A stretch of DNA of 64,000 bases. It comes from Allolobophora icterica (lineage: Eukaryota > Annelida > Clitellata > Crassiclitellata > Lumbricidae). This document shows, one piece after another, positions 52,085 to 63,576 of this stretch; within the stretch, counting starts at the first letter, position 1; every line of letters starts with the position of its first letter. The stretch lies in the NCBI GenBank assembly GCA_963556255.1, contig OY744604.1, positions 20,192,982 through 20,256,981 of the forward strand, in the 5' to 3' direction. A model generated the notes under the pieces. It ran no database searches and was not told the origin of the DNA. It saw only the letters and a program-made list of their open reading frames with translations. Position numbers and translations under genes: made by a program.

Positions 52085-52912
<828 letters not shown>

Positions 52913-53156
52913 CATGACCTCAGAGTCTGTCAGATATGGAAGGATGCACGCAGATCCTCAGTTAGGTATCTTTTCTTACCATGACAAGTATATGAAGCTA
53001 ATAAAACCACTGCCAAAGGTCAACTTAAAGGAATTCGGTACAGACCAGAAAATATCTGTGGGAAATAACCAACGCTGTTTCTGAGGGTCACTGCTCACAT
53101 GACTTATCCAAAAAAGAAACCCCGGAGAAATTTAATCACTTCTCGACTTCTCCCTT

Positions 53157-53460
53157 TTGCACATCGCAACAGCTGAACCATCAGCCAACTTCGAGATTCT
53201 TGCAGGATACATCATGAAGGCGTATGCTCCGATGTGGTTCAGTATCAAGGCTAAGCCGTCGTGCAAAGATGGTGTAAGACATTTGCTCCGTTCCGTCCAG
53301 CTTTCCCGTTATCTTACAGTTGAACATAAACGTATTGTCGATCCTGTTATGCAGCGGAATGCGTATTTTACCTATCCGGAAAACCTACTTCTCTCCATGA
53401 TTACAGATGGTCGTCCACGCGAACTCGGAATTCGTCGCATTGTTAAGGTGAGTTCGTCAA
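53157..53460 (+). pseudogene. Fragment of the same transposase-like family as the giant element
   Basis: An open stretch without an ATG encodes AEPSANFEILAGYIMKAYAP, MWFSIKAKPSCKDGVRHLL, VQLSRYL, IVDPVMQRNAYFTYPENLLL and RELGIRRIVK. It corresponds to the region after the RWLTTA motif in the uncharacterised family at 13466-16311. There the match to KDGVRHLL is QGPKQLLF, and the part after it is diverged. A good donor-like GTGAGTT follows at the end (AAG|GTGAGTTC), so it could be an exon, but no companion exons are visible. It is probably a second, more distant relic. Confidence 0.55.
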
Positions 53461-53522
53461 CTAAAACATCAGATTGCGACAATTCAAAGTATGCCTACCA
53501 GGCTACCAGAACTCAGGTTTGA

Positions 53523-53914
53523 CGCACATGGTCTTTGACTTGATCGACTGGCAAAACTCACACATAACGAACAGCCGCTCACGACTGACATTTCGGAGGG
53601 ATATCTAAAGGGACATCTAAAGCTATTTGTGACTAGCGTTGAAACGCCCATAGCTAACTTTTCTAAGTTAACCTGTCATAATTAGGCTGTGGAACGCTGC
53701 GTCAAGTTGGTTATTGAATCATCAGCAGCGTTTTGTGGCGCAAAATCGCGAGATGACTTTATCCGATCGTGGCTAGAATCTCGATTGATAATGCCAACGT
53801 TTCACACAAAATCCGATTAACGTGTCATGTTAGCCTCAACGTTGTTGCGGATTAACATTTGTGCATTTGAATTATGCATAAGAATGTATTCTATGATTTG
53901 TAAATACGTTACAT
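53523..53914. other. Spacer, nothing recognised
   Basis: No gene or repeat seen. Confidence 0.4.
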
Positions 53915-53995
53915 CTGTTGTATTGTATTGTATTCAAACATTTATAAAGCGCCTCTAGTAGGATGAACCGTTCAGAGGCGCTCCCAGTGCGCAAG
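53915..53995 (-). mobile_element. Short CR1/L2-type 3' end
   Basis: On the minus strand GAGCGCCTCTGAACGG is followed by AGAGGCGCTTTATAAATG and an (ACAAT)n tail, the usual 3' end of CR1/L2-type elements. Only the last 60-80 bases are present. Confidence 0.6.
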
Positions 53996-54212
53996 ATGTT
54001 GTAATGTCTGATGATTCACGATAATCCATAATATTGCCCATATAATGTATAGCAAAATTTCAAAGTCCTTGGGGACCCTCAAGATGATGCACAATAATTA
54101 CCAAATTTTTACTGTGTGTTTGTCATACCAATTGGCAACTTTTGCCCACTATTAAATATAGTTATTAAAAAAAATTTCTTTTAGCATATGCTTTCGATCC
54201 ACCCTATTTGTG

Positions 54213-54275
54213 TACTGTAAGTGTGTATGAATTTGAAAACACAGGCTGTTAATGCTAAAACCATGCAGTGTTAAA
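54213..54275. mobile_element. Fragment of the hAT element A/B family
   Basis: ATGAATTTGAAAACACAGGC, then TGTTAATGCTAAAACCATGC, as at 29970-30010 and 35990-36030. No tips remain. Confidence 0.7.
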
Positions 54276-54329
54276 ATTTTTTTTGCTGACAGTGTTCAAT
54301 GTTCGCTGTGGAAAAATAGTTGCATATTG

Positions 54330-54480
54330 GTGATTTTTTTAGTTAAACTTTTTAGTTAGCAACTAAATTTTTTTAGTTAAACTATGGTTTTAACTAAACT
54401 ATTTTATTTTAGTTAAACTTCTTCCTTAACTAAAATTTTTTAGTTAAACTAAAAGTTAGCAACTTTTAAGTTAACTATTG
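54330..54480. repeat. TTTAGTTAAACT-rich inverted repeats
   Basis: Repeated TTTAGTTAAACT and AGTTTAACTAAA-like blocks that can pair with each other. It ends in ATTGCCCGTCACTGG, which resembles a hAT-like tip. Confidence 0.5.
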
Positions 54481-54581
54481 CCCGTCACTGGTTATGACTA
54501 TCTAACACATCTAACATGGTTAGATATTTATAATAGAGTTGTAAGTCAACACATTTTGAGCGCAATGAAAAATTGTCAAAC

Positions 54582-54848
54582 TTGAGCTGAGACTTAACCA
54601 TAACCTTGCCCATCTTCAGTGTGGTGAGAGTTAAGCCAGCATTTCAATGGAAATTAGATGGGTTCCATATGTGCTCTATGCGAATCCCAAATGGGAATGT
54701 GGGTCCTATGTGGGCATGCTGCCAGGGAGATTAGATTTCTGTAATAACGTAATGAGTCGAGAAAGTTATAAGTGCAATCTAAAAAAAATGTCAGCCTTGA
54801 GCGGAGACTTAACGAAAACCTTGCCCATCTTCAGTGTGGTGGGAGTTC
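54582..54848. repeat. Direct repeat of about 50 bp, 215 bp apart
   Basis: ACCTTGCCCATCTTCAGTGT and the preceding GAGACTTAAC occur at 54582-54632 and 54797-54848. The sequence between them contains an imperfect palindrome around CCCAAATGGGAATGTGGG. Confidence 0.75.
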
Positions 54849-54859
54849 AGGCTTCCTAA

Positions 54860-56430
54860 TTTGATTCAAATCCATTCAACAGAATCTGATTTGTAGTCAG
54901 GAGATTTTGGCCGTGCTGCTGAACGACTTGCCGTAAATATCGATACCGCTGTTCATATTTTATCAGACCTAAATTGTAATCTTGAATCTGCCTCACTCCT
55001 TCCTTGGTCTGACATTGACATTTGTATTTTTAAAAATTAAAAACAACATCGTATTTGGAAAGTAACGACAATAAATAGACCTGGAATTGTACTTGGAGAA
55101 ATTTAATATTGACGACAAAAGTAGGACAAATGTCATGATTCAAGTGTTTTGAGTTAATATGCCAAAAAGAAACGAAATGGCTTCATATTTTTTCTCTCAT
55201 GTACGGCGGGTTAGAAATCGGACTACTTCGATGCCTAATTCGCAGCTTATGAGTCGCCGACATCTTGCTTCCAGACTGGAAGTGCAGCATAACACCATTG
55301 TTGAGATTGGAGCTGATGGCTAACAGACACGATATTTATGTCAACAACGTCACGTCGTCATTCCTTACTATTCCTTACTATTCCTTAAGTGTCACACGGG
55401 GTAAAAAGGCTCTTGGAAAGAAAACATTTTCGGCAACTAGGTCATTTTTCTTATCTGCACTCCAATAACGCTTGCGCTTGCGTTTCTAACATTCAGATAT
55501 TGATTTAAGACATACAGTGTATATACACTCACGTGTTAAAGGCAGAAGGGTATTTGTTTATGGTGACATGTGCGTGTTGGCTTGGTTTCCTAGCTGGTGT
55601 AAGTAGGTGCGACTTAACTAAACAGAAAATGTTTGTTTTAGCTTAGTCACACAAACCAGTATTGGAAGGAAGATAATGCAAAATAACGTTGCCCTCTTCA
55701 TAAAACTGACTCGAGTGAGCGGAACTTTGTCTCAGATTTAGCGACTCATGAGAAACCTCCGTTATAGTTTAAAACTGATGCATGTTTTCTATTTTGATCG
55801 TATTGTAGTGTTCTGCTTGTATTTTTAAACTGTCTGTCAAGTGTTGTTGTGTTGCTCAATCACAATAAACTAATTCTTTTGCGAAGCAGTAATAGGAAAT
55901 GGAATACCCGATATATATGTGATTAACTGTAAACTAATAAGTAATTTGTATTAAACCTGCAGTTGTCCTCATGAATAGCTATTCATCTTTTTATTGTTGT
56001 ATTTACGTCCACATTTTATACTGAAAGTTCTCGGACAGTTATTTCTTCCATTCTATCAACACATAACTGTATTGAAGCCATTTAAACTGACGCGATATAC
56101 ATATAATAATGCCTGCCTTGAAATTCTCTTGGTACAAAAAGACAGGAAAGTATGGCATTGGACCCTGGTAAAATATTAGTTTAAATAGTCTGCCATAGAC
56201 AAAGACATGACAATGTTGACCTCGTTTCAAATAAATGGTCTTCTACGACATAATTATTACAGGTCATTGAATGGTACTATTAAAGAAACACTTTCTTCTA
56301 CTGCGGATTCAACATACTAAATCCTGAATTGTACTCCATATGCAAATGCAGCTTACATAATAGCATCGCATTCCATTGCAATCGTGTGCAAGATACAATG
56401 CTTGATAGAAATGTCAAAAACAAAAAGCTC
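54860..56430. other. Intron or intergenic sequence, nothing recognised
   Basis: AT-rich, with a short triple ATTCCTTACT repeat near 55360-55385. I saw no gene or larger repeat. Confidence 0.4.
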
Positions 56431-56526
56431 ATACATTACTAGTTCTAGTTCCATTCTCATGTCTCATTTCTTATTTCTTGCTGCAGTTGAAAAATAGTTG
56501 CTGTTTTGTAATATCATTATTTCCAG

Positions 56527-56634
56527 AATGGCCCCGAAGAAGTTTTTTCGAGGAAAGGAAACCTAACAGATATGACCTGGGTTCATCAGTGTACGCGGAT
56601 ACACACATGGGAGGACATTATAATGACTTTCAAG
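56527..56634 (+). CDS. Small exon, copy 2 (GSSVYADTHMGG)
   Basis: Acceptor ATCATTATTTCCAG and donor CAAG|GTAACG enclose 108 bases, phase 1 on both sides. The peptide includes WPRRSFFEERKPNRYDLGSS and VYADTHMGGHYNDFQ. It is a duplicate of 51178-51298, with similar flanking introns (about 51090-51420 against 56430-56760). The frame is open and the splice sites are good. It has no recognised domain and is likely a linker segment of the gene that ends with the propeller exon. Confidence 0.6.
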
Positions 56635-56929
56635 GTAACGCTATTGAAGTCTTCTTCGTTTTAGATTGGAACAGACAAAATGAATCTGTAAGATTCACAA
56701 AAATCGTCGGCGTTTATCTACCTTTACTTCTTTAAAATCAAATTACCTTATTAAAGCTCTCATCGCATAAACCGCCTAGAAAAAGGCACACTTTCTTGGT
56801 TCTCATTTTTAATACTGTAATCTGCTCATACTTATATTGCATGCTTTTGTGTGTTTTGTAAACTTCCGAAATTTCTTCTATGTTTTGTTTAAAGGGTCCT
56901 AAACGATCTCTATCATATAAGTTATAATA

Positions 56930-57640
56930 TAAAGTTACCGCCCAGCGAAAGCGAGAACTAACACGAGAGAATTCAGTATTAGAACTGCCGGACCATTACT
57001 CTGGAACTCCATTCCACTGGAAATTCGACTATCTAAAACCCGACATGATTTTAAAAAAAAGCTGCGCACCTTTCTCCTTTGAGTATAACTATTCCCAGCT
57101 AAAAAATATAAAATTAAATATAATAAATTGCCTGATTTATAATCTAAGTATATCAACTTATGCCTGTTTGCACGTCGCACTGGTCCTCGAGCCATTTTAG
57201 TTAAGACATATTAGATAAGTTTAGTTAAGCTATCTAATTGTACTAATTTAGCCTCCCTGTTGCGTACCTTCTTTAACCTGCTTATTGTTTAGGCTACTCC
57301 CACTAGCATTTAGCCACTTCGAAAAAGCATAGCTTCCTCCGCCATTCATTGTATCCATGATACTTGACTCAGTTGGGTGTCTCCACCTAGCGAGATGCCA
57401 ATTCCTTAGGAGCCACCCATTGCTCCAGCTAATAACTCATACATCACCACTTGCAATATGACCATTTAGTGTCATTGCCGTTGATAAATTTTCCTTCATT
57501 ACGTGCATTAAGAATCTCTAGTGTTTTTTTATCTACTCACAATTGCGTTGCTGTTATTGATTGACACTCATGTATCCTTGTGAGTTGTTACCGGCTGCAA
57601 TAAAAATTATTGAATTGAATTGAATTGAATAATCAGTCAG
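56930..57640 (+). pseudogene. 5'-truncated non-LTR element 3' end
   Basis: The plus strand encodes REFSIRTAGPLLWNSIPLEI and a basic C-terminus, the last part of a CR1/Daphne-like ORF2. A 3' UTR ends with AATAAAAATTATTGAATTGA and an ATTGA tail to 57632. It lies in an intron. Confidence 0.65.
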
Positions 57641-57801
57641 TCTTACTGATTGATTACAGTATGCTTTACTAATTTATAAGACTGGCAGTTTGTAATGCCA
57701 TTTGATAAGCATCACGTATTATGCAAGTTAATCTTGTTCCGCTTAACGATCGCTTAAAATGCATAATATCAAAAATCGCATAATGTTCAATAATTTTTTA
57801 G

Positions 57802-57906
57802 AGTACGAGGATACACATAGCAGGCAGATAAGAAATACGACCCGTTCGCAGTTATTAGACCGACAGGAACTATCCATTCCGGAAGACATATACTCGCATT
57901 TGTCAG
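57802..57906 (+). CDS. Small exon (YEDTHSRQIRN), phase 1-1
   Basis: Acceptor AATAATTTTTTAG and donor TCAG|GTAGGT bound 105 bases, phase 1 at both ends. The peptide is YEDTHSRQIRNTTRSQLLDR followed by QELSIPEDIYSHLS. It is polar and probably a linker. It fits the chain of symmetric exons before the coiled-coil exons. No family recognised. Confidence 0.55.
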
Positions 57907-58796
57907 GTAGGTCTCGTATTCATTAGAGCTGACGAAGTGACAGGAGAATGACACATGTGTGCGTGAGTTTAGCTTTGCATATTGATGCGATCATAAATAT
58001 ACCTTGTCAATATAAATTGCTCGGGTTTTGGCCGAAAATGTTTTGGGTGTCAAAATTATTTTAGCTTTACGCAATAACAGTTAAATACTTAAAAACAAAA
58101 TATTTCTTTAAAAAAAGTAAAGTTTGCATCCTTGCTTAGGCCCTACACTAATGAGGAACAGAAATGGCTATTTTTCAGAAGAGATTGTAGCAATTGCAGA
58201 GAGTAGGGGTTTACCTCTGATAAATGTTTAAACTATTCAATTAGCGGTATTTTGTTGCAAACAGACGTGTTATGCTTGGCTGCCGTGGATGCATCGAATG
58301 TACATCTTTCAGGTGGAAATTCTCAACTTCCGATGATCTTACATGTCATTGGCTGCTGGGGCGTCGGTGTGACAGACTATGCAGGCCATAGAGAGATAAG
58401 ATGATTAATGACAGGACTGGAGTAGCCACATCCATGGTCTCCTATATAGTTAGCCTATATTATACAAGGCTCATGCCATAGCCAACAGAGTATTACTGGT
58501 TGATTACTTAAAGTTTTACTAATACATGTATGTCAAGAACTTTTGCGTGCGCATATAACATAACGTCTTCACCGTGTTGTAATCGGTCCTGGAAATGTTT
58601 AAAGTTGGACGATATATTGATTTTGACTTTTTTGCATCAAATTATGGCCGTGTATTCGTGTAAGTAATAAAGTATACTTATATTACACTAATATTGGTGA
58701 ATCGTTTGATCGTGAGCCCTGATCCTAGAAAAGAGACACGCCAACAGTACCAAATTGAGATGGGTAGTACTATAGTTCATAAAGCAGGTTCGCTGT
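57907..58796. other. Intron, partly duplicated
   Basis: The part near 58010-58120 (TTTTGGGTGTCAAAATTATT) resembles 62020-62100 (TTTCGGGTGTCAACAATATT), so intron sequence was duplicated along with exons. Otherwise nothing is recognised. Confidence 0.45.
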
Positions 58797-58808
58797 CATC
58801 ATCGTCAT

Positions 58809-58865
<57 letters not shown>

Positions 58866-59391
58866 CATCATTATCAGTTGCAGCATCCTCAGCATCATCA
58901 GCATCATCAGCAGCATCAACAATTTCATTCCCAGCATTCTCAGGATCCTCATACTCAGGATCCTCATCCTCAGCATTCACATCCTCCTAATCCTCAGCAC
59001 TGTCATCCTCCTCCTAATAATCCTCAGCATCAGCATCATCAACTTCATCCTTATCAGTGTCATCCTCATCAGAATTTTTTTCTGGGCATCCTCATTCTCA
59101 GCATGCTCAGCATACGCATCCTAAGCATCATCATCCTCATCTTCAGGATCCTCAGCATCCTCATCCTCAACGTCCTCAGCATCATCATGAGCATCAACAT
59201 TTTCATTCTCAGCATTCTCAGTATCCTCATCCTCAGCTTCCTCATCCTCCTCAGCATCCTCATCCTCCTTCTCAGCTTCCTCATCCTCATCCTCATCAAC
59301 TTCATCCTTATCAGTGTCATCTTCACCAGCATTTTTATCCCGGGCATCCTTATCCTCAGCCTCCTTCTCCATCCTCCTTCCCCTCCTCATT
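58797..59391. repeat. (ATC)n and degenerate CTCAGCATC minisatellite
   Basis: A clean ATC run at about 58797-58880 passes into irregular CATCCTCAG / CATCATCAG repeats up to about 59380, with a longer repeat near 58990-59090 and 59240-59330. Histidine-, proline- or acid-rich frames here are artefacts of the repeat. Confidence 0.9.
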
Positions 59392-59402
59392 ATTATTATT
59401 TC

Positions 59403-59435
<33 letters not shown>

Positions 59436-59437
59436 CA

Positions 59438-59475
<38 letters not shown>

Positions 59476-60018
59476 TTTTTTTTTTTTTTTTTGCCCTGAG
59501 GTACTTCATTCCCCCAAGGTCTTATAAATTAAAAGTGTTATGCTTCTGGAACGGCTACACCTCATCCGTGTCGGTTGCTTTGGCAAAGGAACCACTGAAC
59601 GCCACAGCATTAAAGCGTTGAATTGTTACTGAGAGACGCTGAAACAGAAAGCTAGTCTCTCGGGGTTCGCCAGTAACTTGGGTGAGGTGACGGCCTAAGC
59701 AGGCACGTAACTAGGATTTTTCGTTTGGGGGGGCTTAAACCTTGAACATGGCAACATTTATACAGTGTTCATACGAATTTTAGCCGTAAGCATACAACGG
59801 CTTGACTTGTTTGGGGGGGCTTCAACTTCGTTTGGGGGGGCTTAAGCCCCCCCAAGCCCAACGCTAGTTACGTCCCTGGGCCTAAGTCCGAAATAATACC
59901 AAGGCCCTTGTTGTTAATTGGGCCTAACGTTTCCAAAGCCAGCGGGATGAAGACGTGTGACTTGAGCAGGGCGTTGTATTTCTGATTCTTTCTGTCCTCG
60001 GCCGCCTCGGCCGCTGCT
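59392..60018 (-). pseudogene. 3' end of an RLE-type non-LTR retrotransposon
   Basis: On the minus strand, from 60018, come a glutamate/alanine-rich start, NQKYNALLKSHVFIPLALET and, after a MITE insertion, LGRHLTQVTGEPRETSFLFQ, RLSVTIQRFNAV and a stop at 59564-59566. It corresponds to the last 100 residues of the protein at 3-1535 (the HFIPVAVET and LLQRLSVALQTGN segments). Its 3' UTR ends in an A-run and an (AAT)n tail, so the (ATT)n at 59392-59470 is the element's tail. It is strongly 5'-truncated. Confidence 0.75.
59700..59878. mobile_element. hAT MITE with GGCCTAAG duplication
   Basis: It starts CAGGCACGTAACTAGG and ends CTAGTTACGTCCCTG. GGCCTAAG is repeated exactly at 59692-59699 and 59879-59886. 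At 179 bp it is a small hAT-derived MITE with G-run arms, and it lies inside the RLE-type relic. Confidence 0.85.
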
Positions 60019-60020
60019 TA

Positions 60021-60112
<92 letters not shown>

Positions 60113-60140
60113 GCTTATTATTATTATTACTGTAATCATC
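60019..60140. repeat. (ATT)n microsatellite
   Basis: About 30 ATT triplets, then AAGC and a few more. Confidence 0.97.
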
Positions 60141-60197
60141 ACCATGATCATCAATAGGGATTGACCGGAGAAAACGTGAGTATAATTCAACTTATGA

Positions 60198-60312
60198 TGA
60201 AGAAGAAGAAGAAGAAGAAGAAGAAGAAGAAGAAGAAGAAGAAGAAGAAGAACAAGAAGAAGAAGAAGAAGAAGAAGAACAAGAACAAGAACAAGAACAA
60301 GAACAAGAACAA
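60198..60312. repeat. (GAA)n / (GAACAA)n microsatellite
   Basis: GAA triplets with regular CAA interruptions toward the right side. The adjacent 60313-60500 (around CCATGGGTATGAAG) resembles non-coding repeat sequence but could not be named. Confidence 0.95.
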
Positions 60313-60624
60313 GAAGAGCAGTCCCTTAAGCTAGCCCTGAGGCAGCCATGGGTATGAAGTGTTAGCGACTTCATTTTCTTGGCCTCGGCATATGAGGGCG
60401 GGTGGCCAGTCCTCTCCCTCACCGTCTCATCTTCCCACCGACAGTGTACGGTCAGTGTACTCATTATAGCTGAGTCGGCTAGGGGGGTGCATGTGGAACA
60501 GAAATCTCGAATCAAATTTTTGCCCTGGCGGGGATGAAACTTAAGTTGAATTTTGCTGAATTTTTTCCATAATTTGACGGAATTATGTGACGGTAATCAA
60601 ATAGTTCTGTTTTATTGTTTATAG

Positions 60625-60723
60625 CTAGCAGGAAGGAATGTTTGGATCTGAAAGAGAAATTACTACAAAAAGAAATAGAGAATGACAGGCTAAACAAACT
60701 GCTAGCAAACGAAACACTAATAA
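60625..60723 (+). CDS. Coiled-coil exon, copy 1
   Basis: Acceptor TTGTTTATAG and donor ATAA|GTACAA, 99 bases, phase 1-1. The peptide SRKECLDLKEKLLQKEIEND and RLNKLLANETLI has a heptad pattern of leucines. It duplicates the exon at 62266-62364 with its introns (about 60540-61005 against 62160-62645). The last base before the donor is A instead of G, so splicing may be weaker. Confidence 0.6.
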
Positions 60724-61013
60724 GTACAACTTGAATTCGTCGCTTGTTTATGGTTCGATTATCTTCTTGGAAGTACTTTATAAGTAAATCCTACTTGAAA
60801 TGTCTAACCTAGAATTGCGCCTAACCTTCATCATATAATGAAATATTTAATTTTTATTTAAGTAATTTATCTGAATGTTTATTTCGAGGCATTGGTTAAC
60901 AGAGCAAATAACAGCTTTTCCTTGACAGAAATACGTGTGATTGAGCTGATGGCATTCCAAATCAAAAACATAAAAAGGACAATAAGAACGCTTCAATTTA
61001 TAAGCATTTTGCC

Positions 61014-61279
61014 CAGTGCTTTTTTTCAGCCGGAACGCGCCGGAACGGCGTTCCGGCACCTTTTTTCAGCAATTAAAAAATATTTTTTTAATTTTAATAA
61101 TAAAAACAGTAATTTAGTTATTTTAATTTAATTTCAGTGTTTTGAACTGTTTTCAGTGTTTATTGAGACCCCTCCCACCTCCAATCCCGTTTTTCTCGGA
61201 ATTTTAACCCGCCCATAATTGTTCCGTTCCGGAACCTATTGTTCCGTTCCGGAACCTTTTTTTCCAGAAAAAAGCACTG
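61014..61279. mobile_element. hAT MITE with ATTTTRCC duplication
   Basis: Tips CAGTGCTTTTTTTC and GAAAAAAGCACTG, with CCGGAAC/GTTCCGG repeats just inside. ATTTTGCC (61006-61013) and ATTTTACC (61280-61287) match at 7 of 8 positions. Confidence 0.75.
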
Positions 61280-61329
61280 ATTTTACCAATATAGAAACAA
61301 TTTCTTAATAAGAAAATCTTGCTTGTGCC

Positions 61330-61960
61330 GGCTGATGCAAAATCTAGCCCAGTGGCGTGCAGAGGGGGTGCCGAGGGTGCGACGGCCCCGGGCATCCAGC
61401 CGGGGGAGGGGCATCCAACGGTTGGCGTTGGCCCAGTCACATCTCTTGCGCTTGTATTGACGGACTAATTTCGTATCATACGAATCGTATGCCGTAGTTT
61501 AAGTACTAATAATAGTGTCTAATGCATTGCGAACCCATTTATCGTGTTATGAAATCAGCGGTTGACAACGGCAGTGTTATGATTGTATTATCGTTCATAG
61601 GTTTTAGGTTTAATTAGGTTAGCGTCTTCTGTTAGAATTTTTTCTGCCCCGGGCATCAAAGAACCTCTGCACGCCACTGATCTGGTCTCAGTCGCTTCAT
61701 TTTGTTGCGCGGGAAGCTTTACAAGTTCCTCGGTTTCCAGCATCAATGCGAGAACACCGCGCACTGTAATGCGTAGGTCGGTCCCATGGAATACTCTTCC
61801 TGTGAACAATTGCACTATTCCTGTTAACCTGCCCCTTTTTTAAGACGCACCTATTTAAATCACGTAGACAGCAATGTGCACAACGCCGTTGAGAGGTTAT
61901 AATAAATGCGCTTTATGAAAGTCCAGATACATACATACATGCATATATGCACGAGCATTC
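61330..61960 (+). pseudogene. CR1/L2-type ORF2 C-terminus interrupted by a MITE
   Basis: After the MITE, the plus strand has blocks like SSINARTPRTVMRRSVPWNT, then LPLFKTHLFKSR and a GCGCTTTATGAAAGTCC 3' UTR that ends near 61960. This is the usual end of CR1/L2-type elements. Confidence 0.5.
61350..61679. mobile_element. hAT MITE with 8-bp duplication
   Basis: Tips CAGTGGCGTGCAGAGG and CCTCTGCACGCCACTG are exact inverted complements, with CCCCGGGCATC inside on both sides. ATCTAGCC (61342-61349) and ATCTGGTC (61680-61687) match at 6 of 8 positions. Confidence 0.75.
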
Positions 61961-62265
61961 AACACAGAATAGGCCTAATATATTAAAGCATCGTCATAGT
62001 TAATATGGACGTGCTTTGGCAGACAACGTTTCGGGTGTCAACAATATTTGAGCTTTATGCAGAAAACTTTCCAAAAAGTATAATTTATTTTACTCCTTTC
62101 TTGCAATGGTGAACAAAAGATTTGGTCGACGCAGAACAGATACTAATGCAGTCTCTGTGAATTGAAAAAAGTCTGCACTAAATTTTTACACTGAATGTTC
62201 AGTCAGTTTATCTTCTGATCGAATAATCTGGATAGTCAAATAATTCTGCATTTTATTTTATATAG

Positions 62266-62364
62266 ACAGCGGGAAGGAATATTTCGATCTGGAACAAAAA
62301 TTGGAACAAACACAGAAAGAGAACGACAGGCTAATGAAACTACTAGAACACCAAACAAAAACAG
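62266..62364 (+). CDS. Coiled-coil exon, copy 2
   Basis: Acceptor TTTATTTTATATAG and donor ACAG|GTATAA, 99 bases, phase 1-1. It encodes SGKEYFDLEQKLEQTQKEND and RLMKLLEHQTKT, a heptad-patterned helix. It has the same length and phase as copy 1. It would join in frame to the propeller exon at 63577. Confidence 0.65.
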
Positions 62365-63576
62365 GTATAAGTTGAAGTCACTGCTTTTTATAGTTTGTGG
62401 TGTGTTTTAAAGTTCTTAAATAGGCAATGCATTTAACTGAAATTTCTAGTTTAGAATTGTGCTTGGCTTTCATCACAAGATGTAATATTTAATGTAAATT
62501 TAAATTAGGGGCCTAATTTGAATGTTTCATTTCGAAGCATCTGTTTGGCAAAGCAAATAATTTCATTGTATTTACATAACCACGCGTGATCGAGATGATG
62601 GAGTTCCAAATCAAAACTGTTAACAACAGGCAACGAGAACCTATCGACATGAATTTAGTACAATGCCAAACTAGAAACAAAGGAAAACTTCCAACTGAAA
62701 GCAGATATTTGAAAAATTATAGTATCAGCTTTTATGGAGACTTTTCCGCTAGTCTGTCATCCTGTTCCCTAATGCTGGAAATGTTAGAAATTGCCCGATA
62801 CTCATGGATGTTCCGCACCTCTGGAATATTCTCCTCGCCAAAATTAGGACTATGACAAATTAATTGATCCATCCTACGGACGCTCCAAAACTGCACCACT
62901 CGAAACTGAAAACAATGTTTTCCCACAAATTCTTTCCTGATTCCTCCTTTCTCTGTTCATCTTCGCGACGACCCACTTCAATTAATTAATCACATCCCTC
63001 ACCCCGCTGCTGTTTGCATGGATGACACCCCTTTTAAGGTCCCCGTGCATAGACCGCACTATCTCAAGATTCAGGGCTATGAAAAAGCCACCATCGGAAT
63101 GCAATCCGGCATCTTCAAACTTAAGGTCTATAACTGCAGCTAACATACTTAGCTTAGTAATAATTTGCAAAATTGTTATCACTTATTCATGCTAGTAATA
63201 TTTTAAAAATAAATTCATCGTGGAATGATAGCAAGGCATTTGGAACATAATGGCGTGCCATACACTATGCTCGGTGACCTTGAACTTGCAAATTAAAATC
63301 ATACTCTGTACGAGTGCCTCTCTCCTTTTTGTAATGCCGGTTTCGTTTTCTTACTGTCTCTCTATCAACACCGCTGTTTGTATTATTCTCTTCTTCTGTG
63401 TTTATTTCGAAATTAATCACCATCGTCTGTTTATTCTACTTCAAATAATTCTTCATCCAGAGTGATTTGAGTGCTTTTCTCTGCCGATCGAACGGTTTAC
63501 AAGAATGGACCAATAATATTTTGCACTGAGCATTTCAGCGAATGGTGAATTAGATGTTGTTTGTTCCCGCTTTCAG
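62365..63576. other. Intron before the propeller exon, nothing recognised
   Basis: The first 300 bases parallel the intron after copy 1. The open frame at 62586-62855 is not supported by splice sites or homology. Confidence 0.45.

Noticed and set aside
58777..59621. Histidine/proline-rich, aspartate-rich and methionine-rich frames
   Set aside because: All are readings of the ATC and CTCAGCATC repeats in different frames and strands.
60192..60515. 107-codon minus-strand frame with a serine/cysteine tail
   Set aside because: The tail is the GAA microsatellite, and the rest looks like repeat-derived sequence without a domain.
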